NCBI GenBank assembly: GCA_008694505.1
Contig: VZDJ01007747.1
Coordinates: 31,002,017-31,066,016, forward strand
Reading direction: 5' to 3'
Length of the DNA: 64,000 bases
Source: Cyanoderma ruficeps
Lineage: Eukaryota; Chordata; Aves; Passeriformes; Timaliidae
Shown here one piece after another: positions 50,401-62,500 of the stretch. A program made the translations under genes and the position numbers. The notes below the pieces were generated by a model. The model made no database searches. It saw only the letters and a program-made list of their open reading frames with translations, and had not been told where the DNA came from. The first letter of the stretch is position 1. Each line of letters starts with the position of its first letter.

Positions 50401-52239
50401 TCTGCCTTTCATATAAATAAATATAGAACTATAACACATTTGGTTTTGATTGTCACTTCAGTATCCTTTTCACTAGAAAGTTAATCCAGGTTAACCAAGA
50501 AACTCTAATTTTGGTTAGGCTGGGCTAACATTAGCATGCCAGTAAATACCATGTGAACTGTACTTGCATGGTTTTTTTAGCTTTCGGAATTTAGCGCTAA
50601 GGTTTCTATTATTTCCAGATGACAGGACATGGTGATGAAAAGTATGGGAAAATATGGTTAAATTAATGGGCTTCCTGAAAACTAAATCATTCTGAATCAT
50701 TGAACGTGGCTTCTGCATTACTGCATTGTTGTTTGAAAGCAAAAAGTCAAACTATAGTGGTGGAATTTCCTTAAAAAGTTTATCTGATGGACTGATTCCT
50801 GCAGAGGTGGAGAAATGTCATATATTCTTGGGCTTGATGTACATACCTTCTCCAGAAACTCTTTATGTCTGTGACAAAGTCACAGGCAGTGAATTTATAT
50901 TCCCTCTGGTTATGTTACCATTATCATAACACGTGTGTATAGAGATTCTATCTAGACTGAATGCTGTTCATCTTTCTTAATTTTAAAGAGTTCAGATATT
51001 CTACAGTAGATTAAAGCTCAAAATCAGAATATCATTGGAAAGAGAGGTTTATTTTTTTCCCACAGGAAATTAAGACTAACTGTTATTAATTTTCAGATGT
51101 CAGAGAGATGCAAGAAAAAACAGACAGGGACTTGTTAATTATTAGATCTTAGCAGTGTACCCACACTAAGTGGTAGTCTGTAACAGATTTATCAAAAAAT
51201 TATTTAAAATACATTTTTAATGATTTGAATACTTGAGCAATATATCTCTTCTAATTGTGATAGATGACTGGGTCTTTTCTGTTATATTTGGCATGAAAAT
51301 CTGTTTTTAAAAATCTGAAATTTTTTGTCTTCTCATATTTCTGCAGTGCTAAAAGCTACTGATGTTCTAGTGTCTCTAAAAGGAGCTTTGGAAATTATCA
51401 AGGTGCCAAAGAAAATGAATGCTGTGCCTATAGGAACATCCTGTCTGTACCTGGATTGACTAGGAAATCCTTCATTGCTGCAGGTTTTTCATGCTCTTTC
51501 ATCTCTATGTTGTTTGGTCTTCAAATTTTGTATGGACTCTCATACCTGCGTGAAATTACCCAGCAAGGTTGTTGTGCTTGAAGCTTGCAGGTACATTGCA
51601 GAATCCTAAATGTAAATCCAAATTTCGAGCAAGTATTGAAGGCATCATCTGCTGAAACCTACCGACACCGGCAGCAGGGTGTCTTCTGATCAGCCCTCTC
51701 CCTCAGCACAAGGTTTATACAGAAGGCATGAAGTATACTTTAGAGCTGGCAGGAAGGAGCTGTGAGAGAGTGGAGCATATGGTGATCCTGTCATGCATTC
51801 CTGCATCTCAGCTGGATTCTCACGTAGAAGAGCAATATGCATTTGCCTCTTAGCTGCTGAAGGTGGCTACAATAGCTTCTGGGTAGACATAAAATCATAA
51901 GATTGAAGGCATGAAACCACAGAACACCTTTCCGCCCATTGATATGTCCAAGGCAGAATTATGTAGGTCAGTGATGACAAACTTGTTCAGGCTAAAGACA
52001 CTGTTAGATGAAATTGGAAAGATACAACTTCCCAGACAAATTCAATTTAAATGCTTTTACTATTCAGAACTGTCTAAATCTCTTTTACATTAAGTCCTTT
52101 TCTATTTTTATTGAACACAGAATACTGTCAAATCTGCTGCTCCCTACAGCAAACCTGAAAATGGTTGCAGTTATTTACTGCTACTGCCTAGCTGGTGTTT
52201 TCCCCTTGCATTAATACCTTGGACTTGTCGTTCAAATGA
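47442..52239. other. Stretch without a recognised gene
   Basis: AT-rich with one 14-base poly(A) run at 47,694-47,708 and a purine-pyrimidine alternating tract at 49,661-49,690. The block 51,350-51,880 is somewhat GC-richer and complex but I recognise nothing in it. Small frames only. Confidence 0.5.
49661..49690. repeat. 30-base alternating purine-pyrimidine tract
   Basis: Every base from 49,661 to 49,690 alternates purine and pyrimidine (ACATATGCGTGTGCACGTGT followed by ACATATATAT). Such tracts, especially with GC and GT steps, are prone to form left-handed Z-DNA. A related CA/TG block with complementary arms (ACACACA and TGTGTGT) lies at about 49,604-49,623. Confidence 0.7.
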
Positions 52240-52880
52240 CACCTTGCGTTTTGTCTTGATTGTTGTGAGTTCTAGGCATATCCTCAGCTATACTGGCAGC
52301 TTTCCCACCCATGTATGATCTACATATTTAAAAAATCTAAACCTCATAACTACTCAGAACCCTAACTCAGGACACACCCCTGCAGAATTTCACAATTGTC
52401 TTCCCTTGTTTTGACACAGGGATCATCATAACTGCTTTTGATATAACTAGCTTTGTATTTATCTTCTTACATTTTCATTGAGGCCATCCTTTCCTTTTTA
52501 AGATTATACTAGTGCTGAGAATTTGCTGAAGTCAAGCTAAGGATCAGCTGGTTTTCTTCTACCCATGTAGTTTTCTAGCCTGTGGGAGAGAGATATTAAA
52601 TTGATTTGGTATTATTTCTGATTGACAATATGACAGTTGTTATTCATTTTTGTTTTTCTGTCTGGGTTTTTAGAAACAATTGAAATAGCTCTTCCAGTGC
52701 TTTTCCAGAGGCTGATGTTAAGCTGGTTAGTCTGTTATTTTCTGTCTTCTTCTTTTTGCACTTCCATTTCTTCGAACTATGTTTGCCTGTCTCTCCATTC
52801 TAATTTCTCAGAGATAACAACTAATGATACTGGATTTCATCAGCCAGTTTTTTCATTGCACTACAGTGAAGGCCAGCTGC
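52240..52880 (-). mobile_element. Ancient CR1-type LINE relic: reverse-transcriptase region
   Basis: Read on the minus strand, four reverse-transcriptase landmarks of CR1 ORF2 appear in the correct order and roughly the right spacing, though frames shift and stops intervene. At 52,743-52,709 'NNRLTSLTSA' corresponds to the family's 'NYRPVSLTS'. At about 52,545-52,525 'LDFSK' corresponds to 'LDFSKAFD'. Near 52,390 'LQGCVLS' corresponds to 'PQGSVLGP'. Near 52,310 'YVDHTWVGKL' stands where the catalytic 'FADDTKLGG' belongs, with the second catalytic Asp replaced by His. An additional 'KKWKCKKKKTE' segment before the first landmark fits the basic linker. The element is dead and very diverged. Ends are uncertain; the repeat may extend to about 53,700 upstream, where I see no clear match. 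Confidence 0.65.
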
Positions 52881-53739
52881 TTCAACTTTTTTGAGAATAT
52901 TTAGATATTGTTTGACCTGTTCCTTCCTTATTAGAGAAAGAGGTTTTACCCTCTGATAATTGCATTAATTATGACTGCCCTATGACATTTTCAGGAATAG
53001 CTTGCAAAAAAATTAATAAACTCCTCACTTTTCATGGATCAGCCTGCAACAACACCATACTACAAGTAGTCAACAAGTTGTAAATCACTTTCCTCTTATA
53101 GAAGGATTTTTTAATATAATTTATCTTCCTAGTTAAGCGTTTTCAGTTTTGTGTTGCATCTTCTTCTTGCTCTCTCCCTATGCACTTATTCTGCTTTTTA
53201 TTTGACCTTAGTAACCAAACCTAGTTTCCACTTTCTTTTTATGCTATAAATTCACAAAAAGCCCATGATTTCACCAAGCCCATCTCTTACTGCACCTTTA
53301 ATCTTTTTTCTGTTATTGTATATTTTGCAGTGATAACTGTAGTATTATTTCTTTATGGAACTGACAGTTCACTTTAATTTTTCTCTCCTAGAACTCCTTG
53401 TTTACCAGTTCTATGAATTTATAGAAGCCCACTTTCTATAAATGCCTCATTTTTGTTTTGTTATAGTCTCTCCTTTTTTTTTTTTTCCTAAGGATCATGA
53501 ACTCTATCATTTCACTCTCTCTCTCCAGATATTTTCTATTTAGGTGTTATTAACCATTTTCTGCACTTTCTGTGCATTGATGTCTCCTATTCTTATATTT
53601 AAAATTCGTTAAAAATGCATACAAGTTAACCAAGAGTCAACCCCTTTTCCATCTTCCTTTTCACAGAGTGCATGTGTATATTGAGTCTGACTGAGTAATT
53701 TTCCCATAGCAGCCCTCACAGTGCTGTGCTTTGCCATGG
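52881..53739. other. T-rich stretch without a recognised gene
   Basis: Pyrimidine-rich on the plus strand (for example TCTCTCTCTCCAG near 53,520). It could include the more diverged upstream part of the CR1 relic that ends at 52,880, but I see no landmark. No gene. Confidence 0.4.
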
Positions 53740-54856
53740 TGTTGGGTTTGGGTGGCCAGACTGTGGTAGGAGAGGAGTTCCAGGGGTGGCTTCTGTGGGA
53801 GGCTCTCAGAAATTTCCCCATGTCCCCATGTCCCATGTCCATTGTCTCTACAATGCCACCTGGTTCCAGGACAGACCGGCTGCTGGCCGATCAGGAATGA
53901 TTGTAATGACTCTCTGGTAAGATATTTCAGAAGGGGAAAAAAAAGCTGTTGTGAAGATTTAATTGCAGACGGAGAAGAGCAGAGTGAGAATATGTGAAAG
54001 AAACAACTCTGCAGACATCAAGGTCAGTGGAGAAGGAGGGAGAGGAGGAGCTCCAAGTTCCAGAGCTGGGATTCCCCTGCAGCCTGTGTGCTGACCATGG
54101 TGAGGCACCTGTGCCTTTGCAGCCCATGGAGATCCACAAGGATGCAGAATCCACCTGCAGCCCATGAAGGACACCTGCACTGGAGGAGGTGGATGCCTGA
54201 AGGTAAGATTTGGAGCTGTGGGAAGCCTGCTCTAGAACAGGCTCCTGGCAGGACTTGTGGGCCCATAAAAAGAGCGGCCTACACTCTAATCTCCTACCAG
54301 AGAGGTAGGACTTGTGACCCTGGGGGGATCTACATTGGAGCAGGCTGTGCCTGAGGGATTCTACCCCATGGAAGAGTGACCCACGCTGCAGAAGCTTGCA
54401 GAGATCTGTTGCTCATGAGATGGACTCACATCAGAGGAGCTGATGGAGAACTGTGTTCCATGTGGGGAATCTCATGCTGGAGCTGGGGAAGGAGTCCTTT
54501 CCCTGAGCAGTGAGAGAAACAATGTGTGATGAACTGACCATAACTGCCATTCCTTCATTCCCTGTGCCACTGGGAGAGGAGGAAGAGCTCAGGAAGAAGG
54601 AAGAGGTAGGAAGAAGATGTTTTTAACATTTATTTTACTTCACACTTCCTGCTCTGCTTTTATTAGTAATATATTCAAATAATATCCCCAAGATGTCTGT
54701 TCTGCCCTTGGTGATAATTGCAAAGTGATCCCTTCTGGTCTTTTTCTCAAGTAATGAACTTTTCTTTATATTTTCTTTCCTCTGTCCACTTGTGGAGAGA
54801 AGTGATAGAATGGCTTTGGTGGGTTCTTGGCATCCAAACAAAGTCAATGAACTACA
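53740..54856 (+). mobile_element. ERVL-type solo LTR, plus strand, flanked by ATGG
   Basis: Second plus-strand member of the LTR group seen at 21,875, and more complete (about 1,117 bases). It begins 'TGTTGGGTTTGG', then 'GGGGTGGCTTCTGTGGGAGG'. It continues with 'AACTCTGCAGACATCAAGGT', the repeated 'CTGCAGCCCATG...' units, 'GGTGGATGCCTGAAGG', 'GGACTTGTGACCC' and 'TGTGTGATGAACTGACC', and ends 'GGCATCCAAACAAAGTC...ACTACA'. ATGG lies directly before and after it (53,736-53,739 and 54,857-54,860), consistent with part of a target duplication. The family's AATAAA appears mutated to AATATA (in 'TTAGTAATATATTC') and the TATA region is degraded, so this copy is probably unable to start or end transcripts normally. 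No retroviral genes adjoin it. Open frames in the repeat units are incidental. Confidence 0.8.
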
Positions 54857-54860
54857 ATGG

Positions 54861-57800
54861 GACATAAAAATTCACATTTATTTGTAAACCTGGTGGTTTA
54901 AATGACTTCTCTTTTTGCTCACAAAATCCCTCATTACCTTCTTCTGGCTCTAGTGGTAGATGGTAGGTGGTAGATTACCATTCTTCTCTCAGATGATTCC
55001 ATTATAGCAACAGCATACCTTCACCTTTGTCATTTCCCATGATTTTTTTCTGCAGTTAAGAGACAAAATGTTCTTAAGATATAATATATGTCCCTTGCCC
55101 CTTCCCTTTTTTTCCCTTTTTGTCTTTGCAGGACAAGTTTCTCCCTCACATAATACTATTTCAATTGTCTTCCTGTATCAGCTCTCAGCTGTCTCGGTCT
55201 AAATCCTCAGTTTTGTTCTGCTTTATCTGTCTGCTCATGGCAGATTTGAACAACCAGGTTATGACAGTGGCCAGTTTAAGTGACAGGAGAAGCAGCACAA
55301 AAAAAAAAACAAACCAAAAACAAAGACTTCTGCACTGTGAGTACCTCATATTTCATTTCTTCCTTCCTGCTAAAAACTAACTTAGGCAGTAGGCATAAAT
55401 CCTAGCTGCTGTAACATCATTACTCTTTAAACAGAAGTCTTGTACTTTATATGAGTAGTCTTAGTCTCTTTTAGAAGCTGTCTGCTGCACATTTCCAAGC
55501 CTTCACCTGCTCACAGTGAGTTTATCTGCTCTTCAGAAATCCTTATATTGCCTAGTCTTGCACTCACGTAGTTCATTGATATGGCTCAAGCAGCTGACTT
55601 TGCCACTGACCTTGCATGGTTGAACATGTACTTTAATTATTGCTAATGTTGTGGTCTTTTTGGAGAAGAATATTGATCACAGATTTAAGCAAAGGGTCAT
55701 ATGTAAAATAATCATATATCTTAGATTTTGGTCCTTATACCATATATATGTCTGTGTCAATGGTTCTAAACTAGCTCTTTGCACCTTGTGACATGAATCC
55801 CTTGCTTATTCTTGCCTAGTAGTACTTATATTTCTTGTAAATGTCTTTTTCTGTCCTTTAGTCAGATCTTATCTGGTGGTGATGGTGCCATGTTCTCCCA
55901 GTCAGTTGTCTTCCTCTGACCCCCAGTTGTAGGAAATTACACATATACACCCCCCACCCCCTTGCAAGCCCTCCAAAACAGTCTAAAAAAAAAACCCAAA
56001 ACCCCAACCAAAAAAACCCAAAACCCAAAAACTCAACAAAAAACTTGAAAGCAGTCTAAGGTTTGGTGGACTCATCTGTTTTATGACATTCCTTGTCAGA
56101 ACAATTCACTTCTCTGACTCTCTTGGCCATCATGAAATAGAAGTTGTTTATTAAGTAAAATAAACATATAAGAAAATCAGGGACAGTTCTCCCCCTGGCA
56201 AATTTGTAAAAGCAAATTTATGTATGAGTGATATAAACTTCATATGATGTGATCTTACCAGTTTCCACTGGCATCAAGAAGTCCTGTCAATAATAGATTT
56301 CATGATACTGTTACAAATTTATATCCTAATTATAAACTAAACTAAGGTATTGAAACATATTAGGCTGCATTGCAAGTGAGTGGTTTTTAGTAGTATAGCT
56401 ATAAAATGTTCCAACCCCTATGGGGGTTTTTTTTCCACCATGCAATATAGATTTTCTGAGCACATGCTGCTTGGTAGTATCCTCTTCAGTTTTTCTGGTG
56501 GGCTAGAATGGACATACTTTCCTCAGCTCACAAAGACACTTTAGCATGAGTGATGCAGAACTCCACTCTATACCAGAAACGGATCTATTAGAGGATTTAT
56601 CCTGGGCAGAAAAGACCTTTGCTACTTCCCCTCTGGGAAAAAATGAAAGCAAAAGAGCTAAAAAATCTTATGCCTTGCTTTTTTTGCTCAAATCATCCAT
56701 TGGTAGGCTGTACTGAAACTTGAGATATTTCATATGCATACAGATACTGTACTTGTAGAGAAATGGTAACCTCACAGCCTGAGCAATTTAGAGGGCAGAC
56801 TGACTGCATACAAATCGGAGTTTGCATGCTGCAGTTTTATATTGTAGTGTAGGTGTAGCTAAGGAGTGAGGGACACAAGGAAAGGTTTATCATAGGAATA
56901 ACTTTGAGCATGTTAAATGTGTTATCATTACTGTGTCTGGGAGAATGAGTTTTGAGTGATTTGTTTATTGGAGTTGTGCCAGCCTCACTTATCTTCACAA
57001 AATCTACAATAGGGCTTTATACTGGAGGGCATAGGGGGTGTAAAGTAGGGGGCAAAAGGAACAATTTGTTCTAACTACTCTGTTTTTAGCCTCTGATTTT
57101 TTCTTTCAGTTTCTCCTTTTGCATCTGTTTGATAATCCATGAATGTAAGGCTGGTGGTTAAAGGTGGAGATGATGGCACGAGGTGATACCCATATTTCAC
57201 CCAAAAAATGGGAGTGACCAACCACAGCCACTAGCTTGCTTGTACCTGGCTTTAATAAAAGACTGTCATGAATCCCATAAACCTTTTGTGATTAAAGATT
57301 TGATGAACACTGTTCTGCTTTTTTTTTTTAGTCAATTGATCTCTTTATGACAAATATATTTAATCAAAAAGATTCTGCTTAACTCCAAGGCGAACTGTTA
57401 CTATTCCATTTACTCATGAGAACAAATTGCCACAGGCTTTATACAAAAGAGAACAATGGGACACCTCTTGATATTGCACATCAGATGGTCTAAACATGTT
57501 TTTTATAATCAAAAATTTGAATACTCTCAGGCACATCTACCACCAATGTATATGTTAAAAGGTTCTAGTTTATACTCCCCCAGAGGTCAATCATATCCCT
57601 AATTAATAATATAGTATGGATATGTGTAGTAGAGACAGGTGAAATTGTCATTAGATTTTGGTAATAGAACTGTCCTCTTCCTTTCATCTCTAAGCTTGAG
57701 CCTCTGCCATATTTAATTTGAATTTCTTACAAAATTTTTATTCAATTGCTATTTTGAAATAAATTTTTAAGTCTTTTGAGAACAAATTATGTATAAAAGA

Positions 57801-59572
57801 GACTATATAAATAAATAGATGAGATTGTACTCTTCATTCTTTTTCTCCATTAGGACAGAAACCTCTACTCAAATTCACTACTTCTGGCTCAAAATTAGAC
57901 ATATGTCTGCTACTTTAAGTCATGAAAGTATTTACTGCCGATTTACATTGAGATCATATGCAAGTGACAAATCCTAATAATTTATATGAAATCATTCCTT
58001 ATACAGTTTAAACAAATAAAAAAAAATTGGGAATGTATTTGGTTTTTCACTTCCTAGTTATTGAGATCCAGTGATATTTACTGTCACCTCAAACTTAAGA
58101 GGGACCCAGAAAGAAATGTATCTGTTCTATATTGTAAAATACTGTTTCATACGTGATGGTAGATGATCACATGTGGATGTTAAAACACCTGAATATTGGT
58201 TAACCAACACTAGCCTTTCAAGAACAGAATAAACTATTTCACTGTAGAATGTCGAAAGTGGAACAAGGTACAGTGATATCTAGTTCCTGTTTCTCAAACA
58301 TGATTTTGCAAGCAAGAATTTAAAAAAGAAATATCCCCTTGATTTCAGATTTTTTTGCAAGCCTAGTATAGGAAATCCCAGAGAACTCAGCAGAGGTTCC
58401 ACATGTTTTCTGCTCCATATCCACTTGTAAGCTTTAATGAACATTCCATGGTTAGTGCCATAAACTCATTTTTCCGAATGTATATGAATTTGTCTATTCC
58501 ATAAAACAGCTTTGCCAGCTCAAAGGCATTTACAATTCTAAGAGGGTGTCTTCCTCCAGAATAAGGGCAGGGAACAGTGTCTGGGAACCTTGTCCATTGC
58601 CCCTTTATTTAAAAAAAACTTCAAGAAAACATTAATTAGAAACATCTTCTAGATGAAGATTCCTAAGCTTATAATGATGCGGAAGCCTGTTCTGCAGAGC
58701 ATCTTGGAAGAACTGTCATTCAAGAGTCTTTATGGGAATTTGTAAGATCAGCAGCAGGGACTGTTAGAAGATATGTTGATACCAAGAAGAAAACTTTATA
58801 TTGTAATGGTTTTGAGCACAAAATTATGACTCTACCTACATAATCTTCACAGAACATGCAAGCAGTATTTGTGGTTTTTTGTTTGTAGCAGTAGCTGTGA
58901 TTTTCCATCTTCCCCCTGAGTTTTGAGATCTGCTTTGTCTCTTGTCAAGGGCTGTGTTACAATCTGCAGCAATAAAACTGCGTAAATCAACATATGGAAA
59001 TAGTTTAGTTAGCGTGCTTTCAACAACAGAAAAGCACCATCTGTGTTACTAAGACCTACTTACATGCTAAAACAATTGCCTCACTTGATAGTTTCTTCTC
59101 TGCTACAAACTATCTATCACCAATCTTACGGATTGGATTCAGATATTGTTTGTATAAAATTTCATCTTCATTTATGAAGATGAAAGTATTTCTGTCTGTG
59201 GTACTGCTGCATCCTAAACTGCTGACTTTAGGCCCATACTAAATATGCTATTGCCCTTTCCTTGTAATTGTGTCAGCTGTTTAAAAACCTGGACCAGTAA
59301 GTGTTTAACCTCCACTAATTTATTTGTATATATATATTCTTGAAACAAGGGGACAGATGTTTAATATATGTTCTTTATAAACTCAAAAAATAATTTAGAA
59401 ATTAATGTTAGTAACTAATTTATTTAATATTTAGCAAAAGTTTTAATTTTATTAAAATTAATGTTAAAAATTCTCTTCTTATCTGTGGGGATGGTCATTA
59501 AACTTTCTCACAGTTCTAAAGCAAAATGTTCAATGGTCAAATGAGGTATATAGAGTCATGAAATTGTATTTT
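54861..59572. other. Stretch without a recognised gene
   Basis: AT-rich. An A/C-rich simple-sequence block of AAAACCC-like units lies at 55,984-56,045. A GGTAGATGGTAGGTGGTAGAT-like short repeat is at about 54,953-54,975. Frames are short and lack motifs. No transposon identified. Confidence 0.5.
55984..56045. repeat. A/C-rich low-complexity block
   Basis: Irregular AAAACCC, AAAACCCC and CCAAAAAAACCC units on the plus strand. It resembles simple-sequence drift, not a telomeric array, because the period is not regular. Confidence 0.75.
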
Positions 59573-59596
59573 CATCTATCTATCTATCTATCTATN
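59573..59596. repeat. (CTAT)n microsatellite ending in an N gap
   Basis: About five to six CTAT units stop at an N (59,596). The true array length is unknown because the assembly breaks there. Confidence 0.85.
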
Positions 59597-62500
59597 GGTT
59601 ACTTTTACTTTTCTGTTTATTTTGGATGTTTTATTTCTAACTAGCTGGTGGCAACTGAATCATAGTTAAAGTTATCATTTAATGTTGTTTGTTTGTTTGG
59701 GGTTTTTTTTGGGTTGAGGTCTGTGAATTTTATGACATCACATGACTTCAAATGTTAAAACTTTGAAGCATAGGTGTTTGTTTTAATTATTATTTTTTGA
59801 AGTAAATGGTTAAGATTAAATAAATTTGACAAAACCTTTAGAGTTGAGAACACCGAGAACACCGCTCATTAAAAAGATGGTCTGCAAATTATTCCTTTCT
59901 ATTCCACTGCACCTTTGCAAGAAAATCTCTTTTCTTCTAGTAATCGTTCCAGGAGATATGTGAGATTTTCTGAAGGTATAAAGCTTAAATAGTCTCCTCA
60001 GGGTGTCAAAAAAAAGTCCTTCTCTCTTCATCCACTGAGATTTAGCTGTGGCTTTATTGCAAGCAAGTCTACTACCAATGAACTCTAAACTCTCTTTTCA
60101 TTCACCCTGCTTAGCAAACCTGTCTGGCCATTCTCAAATTCAGCATCTCAGGTTCTCAGGTAGAAGCAATCTTCCTTCCTCCCAGGCTTACCTGAACAAA
60201 ACTGCAGCAGCCCAAGTCCCATAGTCAGTCAGCTTTTCTTATTGCTGCTCAACACATCCTTCTTTTACAAATCATAAAAAGCTACTGATATATAGCAAAT
60301 TATGTACTATAAAAATAATTTTATTTTCCAGAATGGCCACTCATTTTTGGTTAGTGTCATTCTGGTTTGTAGATGTAGCATGAAAAAATAATAGGAAATG
60401 GTGCTCTCTTGTTGCCTTTAGAGAACTACATGACTACAGGCACAAGAGTTGTATATCTTGTAGACAGAGAAAAAAAAGTTGTATTTATACCTTACCTAGT
60501 CTTTGCTACCTTCCTGTGAATCCTTACTACTCCTAAAGTGCAGCGGAATTGTCCCCACGAACCTTAGCTCTACTCCGATGTTCCTCCTTCCATTGAAACA
60601 CACATCCAGGCAGCCATTCCAAATTATCCATGAGAGGCATTCTCTGAGCAGATGGGAAGTATTCATCTGTATGTATCTGTTACTGCGCCTGTCTGCCACT
60701 TGGACTGTAACCACCACTGCAGAGCAGAGCTTGTGCGAGGTGGGTTCCTTAAAGGTCTCCTGAGAAGTACACCTTGGCTGGACTAGGCAGCCTCCAGCAA
60801 TTCAATTAGTTGTTTCTGGATAAGGATGGCAACAAAGCATTCACAGAGCAAAATTACTAAGCAGATTTTAGACTGAGTCAATATCCACATCATGTGTCCT
60901 CTCACACTCAGATGCTCTGGGGTTTGACTTGAAGGGGTAAAAGCATTTGTTACAGCATGGTTCAGTGATAAAATGTGGGTCATGAGACAGTAAGCCAGGT
61001 CTTGTTTTCATTCTAGCGCTTTTTTATTCTTAAGTGGGGGCCTTAGAGATATTGAGCAATCGTAGCTGTCTGCAGCATGACTCTGAAGACAGTGTGTGTG
61101 GTTGTCTGCTCCAGTCTTGTCACTTCCAGAGTTCGAGGGCATGTCTGTCTACATGCTCAGGTCACTAAGCCTGCACCTGATCAATTTAATGCATAGGAAT
61201 GCACACATCCTTCTCACTTACTTGCTTTTTCTCCCATAGCCAGGCTGTCAACAGAGCCATTGAATATATGATTCCTGTGCAACCTGCAAGTTAATGCCTG
61301 TGGAAGAAGAAATCTGATAAAACACCAAAATGTGGTCTATTACCTACATAGAATTCATTGTCTTAGGATAACCATCTTTTGACCTCAGTTTCCCAACTCA
61401 GTTAGTGTGAAGTCAATTCAAATTGAGTTGAGAATTTAAAACAATAGTATTGGAAATTTAAAAATCGAATACTTTATTTTTCTAACCATAAACATGTAGT
61501 GGAAACATGCATTAACATATTTTCAGATAGAAGGAAAGTAACTTTAGTTAGAAGTTTAGCCTTAGCAGAATATGTAGCAGGTCTCTGCAAACTCAGCAAG
61601 TCTATTTATATAAGGAACATATGTATGTATGTGTAGTTATTATATATATTCCACTGCTGAGTTTGTGACAGCAGTGAATATAATAAATATCACAAGTTTT
61701 AAGGCATTGAGAGAATATGTCTATCATTAAGCTGCTGAAGCATACACACATACATCCTTAAATCTTTCATGACACAATATTCCTCAAGCATTCTATATTT
61801 AACATTTTGACAAGCTTCAACCCTTCTGTAATATTATGATTTCTTGAAAAGTCACACTTTTTTGTCAGAAAGTGACTGAATCAGATGAAGATAATTTCTT
61901 TTTCTGAAATCAAGACATGAAGTCAGCTATTTGAATGATAATATGTAATATTGACTGTAAATTCTTTATATATTTCTCGTGTGACGTTGCTTATCCTTAA
62001 TTTAGTAGTTGCACTTATTAATACTTTTTTTAGTGTTTCCCTTTTGTTAAAATATACCAATATAGATTTCCGTGCATTCAATATTATATTGTTTGTGGGT
62101 TTTTTTTACTTTATACTAGCTGCTTAATGAAATACTAAACTCTGAAACTGTTTCTCTAACATCTCCAATTTTGTCATGCATAAGGAATCCAAAGCTGCAG
62201 ATGAGAAATGTCTATCTTGTATCCTAAAAAAGTAGTTCTAATAGCTGGAAAATATTTTAGGATCCTTTCATCTGTAAAGTACAGAGACATTCTTCTGCAT
62301 GTCCATAAAAGCATGACAAAATGCAATATAATTCTCCAACTTTTTGGCATTTCAAGCAAAGAGAAAAACTACTTTCCTCTGTCTTCAAACCAATTGATGA
62401 TACAGCTATAGCATATTCTCCTATACTAGGCATCCTAAAGAACTTTTCCTTTTCCTACATTGCATTGCTCTTGTGAAGATAAGCTGACAATAGATTACTC

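Noticed and set aside
53927..54354. Cluster of 73-88 codon frames on both strands
   Set aside because: All lie within the LTR at 53,740-54,856; no retroviral gene motif is present.
55120..55380. 86-codon frame preceded by TTTGCAG, like an exon after a splice acceptor
   Set aside because: The peptide ends in Lys/Gln-rich low-complexity sequence and no donor or second exon is evident; TTTGCAG is common by chance.
55984..56045. AAAACCC-like units as an interstitial telomere
   Set aside because: The units are irregular and do not match the vertebrate TTAGGG/CCCTAA repeat.
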